A stretch of DNA of 47,534 bases from an uncultured Flammeovirgaceae bacterium (GCA_937899105.1 CALBPF010000311.1:1-47534), one strand, 5' to 3'; counted from the first letter of the stretch, positions 37,361 to 47,217 are shown. Made by a program: numbers and translations. The notes: generated by a model from the sequence alone, not told the origin.

Positions 37361-37443
37361 CTTCAATGTATGGCTTATCAAGCATAGGCCAATACGTTAA
37401 GAGCCACTATTGGACCCTCAGAAATAAAAATTAAATTACAGAA

Positions 37444-37776
37444 ATGAGAAATTCAGAGATCAACTTCACAATAGCGCTAGATGATGACAACATCCCCGAA
37501 ACCATTACGTGGAACGCCACCGAAAAACCTGATGATGGTCCATCCGAGACCAAGTCGATTAGCGTTTCACTTTGGGACGATAGTCAAAAAAATACGATGA
37601 GAATTGACTTATGGACAAAAGATATGTCAGTAGACGAAATGAAACGATTCTACGTGGACTGTTTAGGTGGTATGGCTCAGAGCCTTTTAAACAGTACGGG
37701 AGATGAATTTATGTCTACCGAAATAAACAATCTATGTGAAAAGATGGTAGAACACCTCAAGAAAGAAGCACAATAA
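37444..37776 (+). CDS. gldC: Gliding motility protein GldC
   Basis: The 110-residue cytoplasmic protein has the GldC pattern: SEINFTIALDDDNIPETITWNA, then DDGPSETKSISVSLWD and the acidic helical C-terminus with DLWTKDMSVDEMKRF. In flavobacteria gldC sits beside gldB and contributes to gliding, which itself depends on T9SS. Here it is not next to gldB. It follows aacS by 83 bases of sequence with no clear signal. Its presence agrees with the T9SS cargo at the left end of the window. Confidence 0.9.
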   Translation: MRNSEINFTIALDDDNIPETITWNATEKPDDGPSETKSISVSLWDDSQKNTMRIDLWTKDMSVDEMKRFYVDCLGGMAQSLLNSTGDEFMSTEINNLCEKMVEHLKKEAQ

Positions 37777-37946
37777 GGCTAAAAACCAATTATAAGCTCT
37801 ATGCAACCGTTTTCGAAAATCTTTATAGAAAAACGTATGCATGCCTACTATATCAGAGAAAAATCATGTAGATTGTGGAAATTTTGCTTGCAAAATGCGT
37901 TTGTACATTGAACAAATCTAATTTCATTAAAACTAAAAGCACATTT

Positions 37947-40739
37947 ATGAAGAAGATCTTTACTAAAGTCGTTCTGGCATTTTTTGGATTGTGCTGCTCA
38001 TTCGGCTTCAGTTTAGCCCAGAGCACTACTATTTCCGGGAATGTTATAGACGAATCTTACAATGACCCGTTAGCCGGTGTAAATATTGTGGTTAAAGGAA
38101 AAGTAGTGGGAACCATTTCTGATCCCGATGGAAATTTTTCATTGACCGTTGATCAGGCTCCTCCTCTGACCCTCGTATTTTCTTTCATTGGATTTGAAAC
38201 CCAGGAAATCGAGATCACGAATGCAACCACCGCAGACCTCCAAATTGGAATGGCGGAGCAGTCTCTTTTGGGGCAGGAAATTGTTGTTTCAGCGTCCAGA
38301 GTGGAAGAGAGTATTCTGGAGTCTCCTGTGTCTGTTGAAAAAATGGATATAAGAGCCATTCGTGAATCTGCGGCTCCGAGCTTCTATGACAACATTCGTA
38401 CTTTGAAGGGAATAGATGTAAGTACGCAAAGTTTAACATTTACTTCTATTAACCCGAGGGGGTTTGGCGCCAACGGCAACACAAGAACAGTACAACAGAT
38501 AGACGGTATTGATAATCAAGCGCCCGGTTTAAATTTCCCGGTAGGTAACATCGTAGGTATTAGTGATGTTGATTTGGAAAGCGTAGAAATTTTACCAGGC
38601 GCAGCCTCCGCTTTATATGGCCCTAATGCTATTCAGGGAATTATACTTATGAAGAGTAAGAGTCCTTTTGATTATCAGGGATTAACGGTTTCCGCACAAG
38701 TCGGCGTTAACCATGTAGACGAGGAAGACGATGATATGTCCATTTATAATAATTACCAACTTCGTTATGCTAAGGCATTTAATAATAAATTTGCTTTTAA
38801 AATAACCGCAAGTTGGCTCAATGCACAGGATTGGCGTTCTGTAGATTACCGAGATCAAGGTACGGATATTGTTGAACGAAGTGCAGATTTTGATCCTACC
38901 GACCCTAATTATCGAACTGGATTTAGAACATATAATGGTGTCAGTGTATACGGTGACGATATATTAAATGTAGGAGAGTTAGGCCAAGGCACCGGCGCTG
39001 AGGCGCTGTTGCCATTGGATTCTAGAGGTGATTTTAGTGTGCGGGGTTTTACTGAACGTGAATTTGTGGACAATGAAACAGAAAGTTTAAAACTAGGTGG
39101 CGCCCTACATTATAGACTGAGTGATGATATCGAAGCTCTTTTTCAATATAACGTCGGATTTGGGAGTACTGTATATACCGCGAATGATCGATTTGTTTTG
39201 GATGACTTCTCAATTTGGACTGCAAAAGCAGAACTTCGTGGCAGTAACTTCTATCTACGTGGCTATACTACCCGTGAGGATTCCGGAGATAGTTATGCTG
39301 CAAATACCCTAGCAACATTAATAAATGCTGAATCTTCCATCCCTGCTTATATCGAGACATTTGCTGGGGCAAGACTTCTAGGAGCTGATATTGACCAGTC
39401 ACACGCCGCCGCATTTGCGGCTTCTGAAGCTGCAAGACTGGAGATAGGGACTGATGAACACAACCAACTTTTCAACGATTTACGCAATACGCCAATATCT
39501 CAAGGTGGTGCGCAGTTTTTAGACGAAACTTTTTTGAACCATGTTGAGGGAATGTATAATTTCTCAAATCAAATTGATTGGGCTGAAATTGTTGTGGGAG
39601 CTAATTTCCGTCAATATAATTTGCAATCAGACGGAACACTATTTGCCCTTGAAAATATAGATTCCGGTGATGAGTTCTCCTATTCAGAATGGGGAAGCTA
39701 TGCGCAAGTGACAAAGCGTTTCTTTGATGATAAGTTAGATTTAACAGGATCTATCCGATATGATAAAAATGAGAATTTCAACGGTCAGTTTTCTCCTCGA
39801 GTTTCCGGAGTTTACACTGCTGCGGGAAATCATAATTTCAGGGCATCATTTCAACGAGGATTTAGGATACCTACAACGCAAGATCAGTTTATAAACCTTG
39901 ACGTCTCAACCCGGAGACTGGTAGGTAGCAATGAAGACTTAGTTGACCAGTTTAATTTCAGGACTAATACAGTGTACACTACTGCAAGTGTTGAGGCTGC
40001 CAGGGCTTCAGGTAATGTTGATGATTTGGTCGTATGGACAGATTTTGATTTCGAAACCGAAAAGGTTAATACTTATGAGTTTGGGTACAAGGGACTGATT
40101 GATAATAAACTATTGATCGATGCTTACTACTATTTCAGCAGATATAATGACTTCATAACAGAAGTTGACCTTACTCAGACTGCTGTTAATAATGTAGGTA
40201 CGGGGCAAACTCCACTCTATGACGGGCCCGCTGATCCTGAAGGAATTGTAGCTGAGACTACACTAGTTCAACGCTATGGTTTCGATGTCAATACTAACGA
40301 AACAGTAGATGCACAGGGTTTTGCTATAGGCGTTGAGTATGCTCTTCCCAAGGGTTATAGTATTGGGGGTAATTTTGCTTACAACGAGTTAATTGACTTA
40401 GACGATCTGGAGGCACAAGGTTTCATACCTCAATTTAATACGCCTGAAACTCGTTTTAATATCAAATTTGCAAACCGTAAAGTAACGGATAAACTTGGTT
40501 TTAATATCGTTTACAGATGGCAAGACGCATTCATTTGGGAATCTGCAATTGGTCGTGGCGTAATACCATCATTTGGGACGTTAGACGCCCAGGTAAGCTA
40601 TAAAGTACCTAATCTTAAGTCCATTGTTAAAATTGGTGGATCAAATATTTTAAATGAGCGATATACCACTTCTTTTGCAAACCCTAGGATTGGCGCTTTA
40701 TACTACGTCTCCATTACTTTTGACGAATTCTTCAATTAA
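37947..40739 (+). CDS. TonB-dependent receptor with CarboxypepD_reg-like domain
   Basis: The protein has 930 residues from the ATG at 37947, which opens a signal peptide (MKKIFTKVVLAFFGLCCSFGFSLAQ). A longer frame from 37875 adds 24 residues that do not look coding. In order: a CarboxypepD_reg-like domain (about 28-110; SGNVIDESYNDPLAGVNIVV), a plug (about 125-240, with the ALYGPNAIQGIILM block), and a 22-strand-type barrel. It lacks the long N-terminal extension of SusC transducers. The next gene encodes an SGNH-fold lipoprotein, in the place where SusD would sit. Substrate unknown. Confidence 0.92.
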   Translation: MKKIFTKVVLAFFGLCCSFGFSLAQSTTISGNVIDESYNDPLAGVNIVVKGKVVGTISDPDGNFSLTVDQAPPLTLVFSFIGFETQEIEITNATTADLQIGMAEQSLLGQEIVVSASRVEESILESPVSVEKMDIRAIRESAAPSFYDNIRTLKGIDVSTQSLTFTSINPRGFGANGNTRTVQQIDGIDNQAPGLNFPVGNIVGISDVDLESVEILPGAASALYGPNAIQGIILMKSKSPFDYQGLTVSAQVGVNHVDEEDDDMSIYNNYQLRYAKAFNNKFAFKITASWLNAQDWRSVDYRDQGTDIVERSADFDPTDPNYRTGFRTYNGVSVYGDDILNVGELGQGTGAEALLPLDSRGDFSVRGFTEREFVDNETESLKLGGALHYRLSDDIEALFQYNVGFGSTVYTANDRFVLDDFSIWTAKAELRGSNFYLRGYTTREDSGDSYAANTLATLINAESSIPAYIETFAGARLLGADIDQSHAAAFAASEAARLEIGTDEHNQLFNDLRNTPISQGGAQFLDETFLNHVEGMYNFSNQIDWAEIVVGANFRQYNLQSDGTLFALENIDSGDEFSYSEWGSYAQVTKRFFDDKLDLTGSIRYDKNENFNGQFSPRVSGVYTAAGNHNFRASFQRGFRIPTTQDQFINLDVSTRRLVGSNEDLVDQFNFRTNTVYTTASVEAARASGNVDDLVVWTDFDFETEKVNTYEFGYKGLIDNKLLIDAYYYFSRYNDFITEVDLTQTAVNNVGTGQTPLYDGPADPEGIVAETTLVQRYGFDVNTNETVDAQGFAIGVEYALPKGYSIGGNFAYNELIDLDDLEAQGFIPQFNTPETRFNIKFANRKVTDKLGFNIVYRWQDAFIWESAIGRGVIPSFGTLDAQVSYKVPNLKSIVKIGGSNILNERYTTSFANPRIGALYYVSITFDEFFN

Positions 40740-40750
40740 AAGCTGAAAAT

Positions 40751-42409
40751 ATGACTATATATAAAAATATTTTATATTTCTTCTTACTGTTCGTAGTTAT
40801 AACATTTGCCTGCGATTCAGAGGATGATCTTATTGATGATGTAAAAGCTGAAACACCCGCAACTTCGGATCCAGACCCCTTAACAGGAACCGCCGGTTCC
40901 GCTGATTTTACAACTTATGTTTCCTTCGGTAATTCTATAGCAGCCGGTTTAATGGACGCAGCGTTATACACCAGAGGCCAGGAGAGTTCGTTTCCTAATC
41001 TAATGGCAGCAAGATTCGCGCTTGCCGGGGGCGGTACCTTTGATCAGCCTGATATAAACAGCGCCAATGGTTTCAATACATCACTTAACGACATCACCAA
41101 TGCTTTCGACCCCGAAGCTGCAGTTTTTGGTAGATTCTTTTTGGACCTTTCTATCCCAGGGCCAGTAGCCACAACATCGGCAGACCCCTTAAATTTTGTT
41201 GATGATCCGAGCAGTATCAGTAATTTGGCTATTCCTGGAATGAGAATGATAGAGCTCACAGTGGAAGGTTATGGAACGCTAAACCCATTTTATGCAAGGT
41301 TTACAACAGATCCTACAACTCAATCAGTGTTAGGACAGGGTTTGGCAAAGGCGCCAACTTTTATGACCTTCTGGCTTGGAAATAATGATGTTCTGTTGTG
41401 GGCTTCAAGTGGCGGTAGTGGTCCAATCGGGATCGACGCTATGGGTATGCCGGATCCGACTCAAGACGCGACTCCTAACGCCTTAGTTAGTACAGCAAGT
41501 TTTGATGCGACTATAGATGGATCCATGGCAGCTCTTTTCGGTACAAATCCAGACCTGAAAGGTGTTATTCTAAATATTCCCAATATCACTTTAATACCTT
41601 TCTTCCAGGCGGTCACTTGGAACGCTATTCCACTGGATGCGACAACCGCTGAAGTAAGTAATGCAGGATACGCTGGCTATAATGCAATTTTGGATGCATT
41701 AACCGATGCAGCAACCTTTGGCCCGTTGGCGATCACTCAGGATGAAGCTGATAAGCGTAAAATCAGTTTTACTGCTGGTGATAATCCTATCGTAATAGTC
41801 GATGACCAACTTACAGACCTTACGACTGCATTTGATTTCCTCACTACCGTCCCTGTAGAAATGGGAGGTATAACCGCAGAACAACGTGCTTCCTTAGAAC
41901 CACTTGTCCTGGCAAGGCAAACAAAATCTGTTGTACAAGATCCTGGATTAGCCACTTTTGGCTTACCTGCCGAAATAGTGACTCTTTCAGCGGGAAGCCT
42001 TCTAGGAACACTGGCAGATCCTGATAACCCTGCCTCAGTTATTGGAGTGGGCGTACCTTTGGGAGACCAGTTTACTCTAACTACCGATGAAATAGGATTG
42101 CTACTGTCTAGGATAACCGCTTTTAATTCAAAAATTGCCAGTGTAGCGGATACCTATCCGGGCCTAGTCTTATTTGATGCCAATGCACTATTTACCTCAA
42201 TAGCTGTCAATGGTGGTATTGAGGCTGACGGCTTTATGTATGCTCCTGATTTTTCGCCTAACGGAATTTTTTCTACAGATGGGATCCATCCGAATCCCGC
42301 AGGGCACGCAATTGTGGCTAATCAAATTATGGATGTCATTGAGTCAGAATTTGGAGCAGAGTTACCTGCATATGATGTAACTGATTTTACAACCGTTCTA
42401 TCTCAATAA
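40751..42409 (+). CDS. SGNH/GDSL-fold outer-membrane lipoprotein, partner of the TonB receptor
   Basis: The 552-residue protein has a lipoprotein signal ending at C21 (VVITFAC) followed by an acidic DSEDD stretch like the surface-export signal of Bacteroidota lipoproteins. The SGNH set is present: block I is FGNSIAAG (S62) instead of GDSL, block III is GNND (210-213), and block V is DGIHPN (D510, H513) near the C-terminus. It is longer than a bare SGNH hydrolase because of insertions between blocks I and V. It starts 11 bases after the receptor. A lipid ester or esterified glycan substrate taken up with the receptor is inferred. Confidence 0.88.
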   Translation: MTIYKNILYFFLLFVVITFACDSEDDLIDDVKAETPATSDPDPLTGTAGSADFTTYVSFGNSIAAGLMDAALYTRGQESSFPNLMAARFALAGGGTFDQPDINSANGFNTSLNDITNAFDPEAAVFGRFFLDLSIPGPVATTSADPLNFVDDPSSISNLAIPGMRMIELTVEGYGTLNPFYARFTTDPTTQSVLGQGLAKAPTFMTFWLGNNDVLLWASSGGSGPIGIDAMGMPDPTQDATPNALVSTASFDATIDGSMAALFGTNPDLKGVILNIPNITLIPFFQAVTWNAIPLDATTAEVSNAGYAGYNAILDALTDAATFGPLAITQDEADKRKISFTAGDNPIVIVDDQLTDLTTAFDFLTTVPVEMGGITAEQRASLEPLVLARQTKSVVQDPGLATFGLPAEIVTLSAGSLLGTLADPDNPASVIGVGVPLGDQFTLTTDEIGLLLSRITAFNSKIASVADTYPGLVLFDANALFTSIAVNGGIEADGFMYAPDFSPNGIFSTDGIHPNPAGHAIVANQIMDVIESEFGAELPAYDVTDFTTVLSQ

Positions 42410-42431
42410 ATTAAGAGTGTCGTAAGGAACA

Positions 42432-42464
42432 AAAAAAGGTGATTTCTAAAGGATCACCTTTTTT
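42432..42464. terminator. Bidirectional terminator between convergent genes
   Basis: A perfect 12-bp stem (AAAAAAGGTGAT against ATCACCTTTTTT) with a 9-base loop lies between the stops of the SGNH gene (plus) and the 467-residue protein gene (minus). The A/T-rich bases give a T tract in each direction. Confidence 0.9.
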
Positions 42465-43866
42465 ATAGTTTGTAACCAAATAGGCTTTTCTCTTTTATAG
42501 CGACAGATACTTTTCTAGGCACCATACTCTCCCACCCCTCCTCACCCGACTTTATCATAGCCAGAACGTTATCAGAGATAATATGCAGGTGATCCAGTGT
42601 TGGCCCTTCAATGTCAACGAGCTTATGATTGAACCGCAAATAGTCCAGTAATCCTTGTAGGTTTTCAGGAAGTTGAAAGTTCTCCAAAGTATACAGATTG
42701 TCGGAATCCTGCCGGTAAGAAGGGTACACATAAAGCGTAACATTATTCCCAAATAATGTTCCGAATGCCTCTAGAACTCCCCCCTTTAAATCTTGATAGT
42801 ACGTCTCATCAAAAACCTTCTGAAGGTTATAAACCCCTAGTATAATGCCTATCTTCTTACCTCGTGTGATTGCTGAAATGTAATTAACGAGGCGATAATA
42901 ACGTATATAATTTGAGATCATAACATTCTGTCCTAATGAGCAGATAATGTCAACTCTATTTAGGAAATCCTCTTCATCGATATGACCATCCGTGCTCAAG
43001 TCTGCAAGTGTTAATTCAGTAAGGACCACAATCTTTTCTTTATCTACATCCGGATCTTTCTTAAACTGCCTCCGCGCAGAAATAAGCATATCCACATTCA
43101 CATGTGTTACCGGTCTGAAGCGCCCCCTTAACATTAGCACATTTTTTTTATAAAGAAATTCAGAAGGCTGCTGAACGCTACCGTCAGCTCCGAATATGGC
43201 AACTCGGGTCATACCATTCTTTACAAGCTTTAAGCTCATAATACGATTATCTACGGTTTTAAAGTCAGGTCCAGCTATCCTGAACATATCGATCTCAATC
43301 CTGCCTTTCGCTAACTCATCTATCAATGAATTGAGAAAACCATCACCTACTTCTTTATGAAATAAACAAGCATAAATCAGATTAACGCCAACTACGCCAA
43401 CGGCATATTGCTGCAGTATAGCATCATTGTCATGCATCTTAATATGGATGACACATTCATTCAAGGGACCTTCAGGCCTCATCTGAAACCTTACTCCTAT
43501 CCACCCATGTGCCTGATTGGTTTTGTTATAGTTCAACGCTTCTACCGTATTGGCAAAAGCAAAGAACCTTGTTTCTTTAGCTCTATGCGGAAGTCTCTCC
43601 GATAACAGGCGATACTCCTTTTCCAACATTTTTATCAGTCTGGCTTCACACACATAACGCTCGGAAGTGCCATAAATAGCATCGCTAAAGCTCATATCAT
43701 AAGCTGACATTGTTTTTGCGACCGTACCGGAGGCTCCACCAGCCTTAAAAAAATTAGCGGCTACTTCCTGACCTGCTCCTATTTCTGCAAATGACCCATA
43801 GATATCCTGCCGAAGATTAATTTCAAGCGCCTTTTCTTTAGTTGAAAAATTTTGGAGATTATCCAT
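42463..43866 (-). CDS. Conserved 467-residue cytosolic protein of unknown function
   Basis: The protein has no signal peptide and no membrane or barrel signature. The N-terminus carries a strongly patterned block (YGSFAEIGAGQEVAANFFKA), then GGASGTVAKTMSAYDMSFSDAIYG, RFFAFANTVEA, HGWIGVRFQ, AGPDFKTVDNRIMSLKLVK, and RGRFRPVTHVNVDML. I recognise this family as present across several phyla and variously annotated as a TonB-dependent receptor or a nicotinate-nucleotide adenylyltransferase; nothing visible supports either. It is transcribed alone, convergent with the TonB receptor pair. Confidence 0.85.
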   Translation of the reverse strand: MDNLQNFSTKEKALEINLRQDIYGSFAEIGAGQEVAANFFKAGGASGTVAKTMSAYDMSFSDAIYGTSERYVCEARLIKMLEKEYRLLSERLPHRAKETRFFAFANTVEALNYNKTNQAHGWIGVRFQMRPEGPLNECVIHIKMHDNDAILQQYAVGVVGVNLIYACLFHKEVGDGFLNSLIDELAKGRIEIDMFRIAGPDFKTVDNRIMSLKLVKNGMTRVAIFGADGSVQQPSEFLYKKNVLMLRGRFRPVTHVNVDMLISARRQFKKDPDVDKEKIVVLTELTLADLSTDGHIDEEDFLNRVDIICSLGQNVMISNYIRYYRLVNYISAITRGKKIGIILGVYNLQKVFDETYYQDLKGGVLEAFGTLFGNNVTLYVYPSYRQDSDNLYTLENFQLPENLQGLLDYLRFNHKLVDIEGPTLDHLHIISDNVLAMIKSGEEGWESMVPRKVSVAIKEKSLFGYKL

Positions 43867-44014
43867 TAGAGAGTGATATTTTTATAAAACTAATCTGAAA
43901 ATCAAAACATACCAATCATCTGGGTTTTAAGTTGGTTCAATTGTGGTCAGTCTTTTTTTAATGTTTAAATGGTTTTGTTATCTTAATCTTTTGTTGATAT
44001 TGTTTTTCTGACTT

Positions 44015-45286
44015 ATGGAAGTATTAGACTTCATTACACTACTGGTAATAATGGCGGCAGTTTTTACTCTTATCAATGTAAAATGGCTTAAGCTACCCTC
44101 AACTATAGGCCTGATGCTTTTAGCTCTAGGACTATCGGTATTCATTATTCTTGGAGAGTGGGTATTCAGAACTCTCAACGAACTTGCTACCAACTTAATG
44201 ACAGAATATGATTTTTCGGATGTACTATTTCAGGTAATGCTTAGTTTTCTCCTCTTTGCAGGTGCACTGGAACTCGATTTGAGAAAGCTTGGCGAAGAGA
44301 AGTGGCCAATTTTTGCTTTAGCAACCATCGGCGTTGTGATTTCCACATTTTTCACCGCCACTGCTATTTATTATCTTCTGCCACTGGTTGGCCTTCCTTT
44401 AGATTATATTTATTGCTTGATCTTTGGGGCTTTGATTTCCCCTACTGACCCAATATCGGTGCTGGCAATGATGAAGAAGACATCAGTCTCTAAAAACCTT
44501 GAGTCACAAATTGCGGGAGAATCACTTTTCAATGACGGTGTTGGCGTTGTTGTTTTTTTAACAATTCTTTCAATAGCAATGAATGGTGTAGAAAATTTTG
44601 AACCCCTACATGCATTACAGCTTTTCGGCGTAGAAGTCATCGGGGGCATGGCTCTGGGCGCCGCCATAGGTTCTTTCGGTTTATACCTTTTAAAAATCAT
44701 TGACAATGAACATACTGAAATAGAGGTATTGGTAACGTTAAGCATGGTACTTGGCGGCGCAAGTATTGCAGAAATGCTGCATGTATCCGGGCCATTGGCA
44801 ATGGTTGTCATGGGTCTATTTGTTGGCCGAAAAGGACGTAATAAAGAGTTGGAAAATGTCGCCGGCGATTATGTATATAAATTCTGGCACTTAATGGATG
44901 AAGCAATGAACGCCATTCTATTCATTCTGATAGGGCTTCAAGTGATAGTTATTCATTATGAAGTAGACTATTTCTACGGAGCAGCGTTCGCTATATTATC
45001 TGTGCTACTATCACGTTTTCTAGGTGTAGGCCTTCCAATATCTGTTATGCGACTAAAAAGAAAGTTTCCACCTTATACGATCCGTATTTTAACCTGGAGC
45101 GGACTGCGAGGTGGAATTAGCGTAGCGCTAGCCCTTTCATTATACGAAACTACTACATTCAATACACGAATAGTAGATGTTATCATTACGATGACCTACT
45201 GTACTGTATTATTTTCCATTTTAGTACAAGGTTTAACTGTGGGTAAACTTTTCGAGAAGTTCAATGCCGCTAACGACCATAGCTAA
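44015..45286 (+). CDS. CPA1-family cation/proton antiporter (NhaP type)
   Basis: The 423-residue membrane protein has about 12 helices. Family motifs include LPSTIGLMLLALGLS in the early helices, FLLFAGALELDL, SPTDPISVLAM and AGESLFNDGVGVVVFL in the core (the ND pair marks the ion site), and WSGLRGGISVALALSL near the C-terminus. There is no long C-terminal regulatory tail. It exchanges Na+ (or Li+/K+) for H+. It follows a 148-base spacer that also serves the divergent 467-residue gene; no full TAnnTTTG match was found there. Confidence 0.92.
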   Translation: MEVLDFITLLVIMAAVFTLINVKWLKLPSTIGLMLLALGLSVFIILGEWVFRTLNELATNLMTEYDFSDVLFQVMLSFLLFAGALELDLRKLGEEKWPIFALATIGVVISTFFTATAIYYLLPLVGLPLDYIYCLIFGALISPTDPISVLAMMKKTSVSKNLESQIAGESLFNDGVGVVVFLTILSIAMNGVENFEPLHALQLFGVEVIGGMALGAAIGSFGLYLLKIIDNEHTEIEVLVTLSMVLGGASIAEMLHVSGPLAMVVMGLFVGRKGRNKELENVAGDYVYKFWHLMDEAMNAILFILIGLQVIVIHYEVDYFYGAAFAILSVLLSRFLGVGLPISVMRLKRKFPPYTIRILTWSGLRGGISVALALSLYETTTFNTRIVDVIITMTYCTVLFSILVQGLTVGKLFEKFNAANDHS

Positions 45287-45387
45287 TTGAATAGGTTAAC
45301 CTGCAAAATATCATTTATGACCTTTGTACGGGTTTAACTTTTGAATGAATTTAAATTTCCATAATTTCAGCGGTTTAAATTTATATA

Positions 45388-46782
45388 ATGGCAAACAGAG
45401 GAGGTTTTTCAAGTAAGTTCGGTTTTATTATGGCTGCGGCCGGTTCGGCTGTTGGCCTTGGTAACATCTGGGGATTCCCCTATGAGGTAGGCCAAGGTGG
45501 AGGAGCGGCCTTTGTCGTCATATACCTATTATTTTGCTTTATCCTGTGCTTCCCAGTTATGGTTACTGAGATTGCCATAGGTAGAAAAACACAAAAGAAT
45601 CCAGTTGGGGCTTTTAACAGCCTTGGATACAAAAATTGGAACATCGTTGGTAGGCTAGGAATATTTAGTGGTGTACTTATTCTTTCCTTCTATAATGTGA
45701 TCGCCGGTTGGGCATTTGGGTACATTTTTGAAATGGTAAGCGGCAATTTTGGTATTGCAGAAAAGTTTGGTGAATACATAACTCAAGTATTTAAGGTTGG
45801 CGCTTACGGCATTATTTTTATGACGGTTACCGCCTATGTCGTTTCAAAAGGCATATCCGGTGGAATTGAAAGAGCAGCCAAATTATTAATGCCCACCCTG
45901 ATCGGCATGATGTTGATTTTGGTTATATATTCACTTACACTGCCTCATTCAATGGATGGCTTAAAATTCTATCTGATACCTGATTTTAGTAAGCTGTCCG
46001 GATCAGTCATATACAATGCAATGGGTCAGGCATTCTTTTCCCTCTCATTAGGTATGGGAGCCCTAATTACCTATGGAAGTTATGTTGGCAAATCCGATAA
46101 TATTATAAGTTCGGCTGCATTTATTACACTTGCCGACGTGGGCATAGCGCTATTGGCAGGTCTCATGATATTCCCGCTTATAGGTTATATGAGTGCAGGA
46201 ACCATGGAAGGAGCAGGGCGAGGACCTGGCCTTATATTCGTCACACTGCCTCAAATCTTTGGAACCATTGGTGGTGGATTGGGAATTGCCTCAGGTACCA
46301 TATTTTTTGTCCTCCTGTGCTTTGCGGCACTTACGTCAACGGTTTCATTGCTAGAAGTCCCCGTAGCTTATGTCGTTGATGAAATGAAAATCAGAAGAGC
46401 AAGAGCGGTATGGTTAGTCGCCGCGTTAATCTTCGTAATCGGAATTCCATCACTGATTGGAAACGGGTATTCCGATTTTTTTAGTACAAATTTTATAACG
46501 TACAAAGAGGGTGGTCAAGATACAGATTTCCTTTCCTTTGTTGCAGCGCTTGCTAATGATAGTATTTTACCACTTGGGGGTTGCCTAATTTCCTTCTTTG
46601 CAGCGCATGTTTGGAAAAAGCATAACCTGGATGAAGAACTATCCATAGGAGCGCCAGGATATAAAGGGTCTTTTGTCCAAAAATACTTGAACTTTGCTAT
46701 TGGCTATTTTGCACCAATAGTACTCACATCAGTATTTATCTTTACTGTCTTGTTCAAGTTTTTTGGAATACAGATTCTTTAG
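45388..46782 (+). CDS. Neurotransmitter:sodium symporter (NSS/SNF family) with altered gate
   Basis: The 464-residue protein has the 11-helix bacterial NSS layout. The sodium and substrate motifs are present: GSAVGLGNIW in helix 1, GGGAAFVVIYLL in helix 2, and ALTSTVSLLEVPVAYVVDE in helix 8. It likely imports an amino acid with Na+. In helix 1 the usual NIWRFPY is NIWGFPY (G29), losing the extracellular gate arginine of LeuT. In helix 10 the Asp that pairs with it appears to be A386, if the alignment is ungapped. It lies downstream of the CPA1 antiporter and convergent with the TerB-like gene. Confidence 0.92.
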   Translation: MANRGGFSSKFGFIMAAAGSAVGLGNIWGFPYEVGQGGGAAFVVIYLLFCFILCFPVMVTEIAIGRKTQKNPVGAFNSLGYKNWNIVGRLGIFSGVLILSFYNVIAGWAFGYIFEMVSGNFGIAEKFGEYITQVFKVGAYGIIFMTVTAYVVSKGISGGIERAAKLLMPTLIGMMLILVIYSLTLPHSMDGLKFYLIPDFSKLSGSVIYNAMGQAFFSLSLGMGALITYGSYVGKSDNIISSAAFITLADVGIALLAGLMIFPLIGYMSAGTMEGAGRGPGLIFVTLPQIFGTIGGGLGIASGTIFFVLLCFAALTSTVSLLEVPVAYVVDEMKIRRARAVWLVAALIFVIGIPSLIGNGYSDFFSTNFITYKEGGQDTDFLSFVAALANDSILPLGGCLISFFAAHVWKKHNLDEELSIGAPGYKGSFVQKYLNFAIGYFAPIVLTSVFIFTVLFKFFGIQIL

Positions 46783-46785
46783 AAA

Positions 46786-47217
46786 TTAAGTTACGAACTT
46801 ATTAGCTGCTTCGGTTTTGAGGCTGTTCCACGCCTCTGGCGTAGGAGGATTACCTTTTTCAAAATTTTCGATTAACCAAAGTACAATTTCCTTTTTAAAT
46901 CCGAACTGTTCCATCAGTTCCTCACAAAAAGCAATTTCACTCTCCTCAACCACACCATCTGCATATACCATGATTACCAGGTCATACAGCTGATTCATTT
47001 TTTGATCATGACCTTCTGGCACTTTTAACTTTACCTCTTTTTCACTTTGAATAAGAGTTGCTATTTGTCTGTCTTTCAAGCCATATTTTGCCCCAATTTT
47101 ATAGAGCATTTCCTCTTCTGTACTGTGCAGATGACCATCCGCCTTGGCCAAAGCAATAAGATTTCGAACGTGATTCTTTTTAAATGAAAGATATTGATGT
47201 TCAAAGAAACCGATCAT
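46786..47217 (-). CDS. TerB-like helical protein
   Basis: The 143-residue protein has two repeats of the TerB fold with acidic metal-binding-like turns: LIALAKADGHLHSTEEEML (about 20-38) and LVIMVYADGVVEESEIAF (about 80-97). TerB-like domains occur in tellurite-resistance and other stress or signalling proteins; the label tellurite resistance is not evidence of that phenotype. There is no signal peptide. Only 3 bases separate its stop from that of the convergent NSS gene. Confidence 0.85.
   Translation of the reverse strand: MIGFFEHQYLSFKKNHVRNLIALAKADGHLHSTEEEMLYKIGAKYGLKDRQIATLIQSEKEVKLKVPEGHDQKMNQLYDLVIMVYADGVVEESEIAFCEELMEQFGFKKEIVLWLIENFEKGNPPTPEAWNSLKTEAANKFVT

Noticed and set aside
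37361..37443. Hairpin after aacS (TATGGCTT ... CAAGCATA)
   Set aside because: The arms are only partly complementary and no T tract follows, so I do not call a terminator.
44410..44811. Minus-strand open frame of 133 codons over the antiporter gene
   Set aside because: It is antisense to the SPTDP and FNDG motifs of the antiporter and has no independent support.
46786..47217. Tellurite-resistance locus
   Set aside because: A lone TerB-like domain without terC, terD or terZ partners does not support that phenotype.
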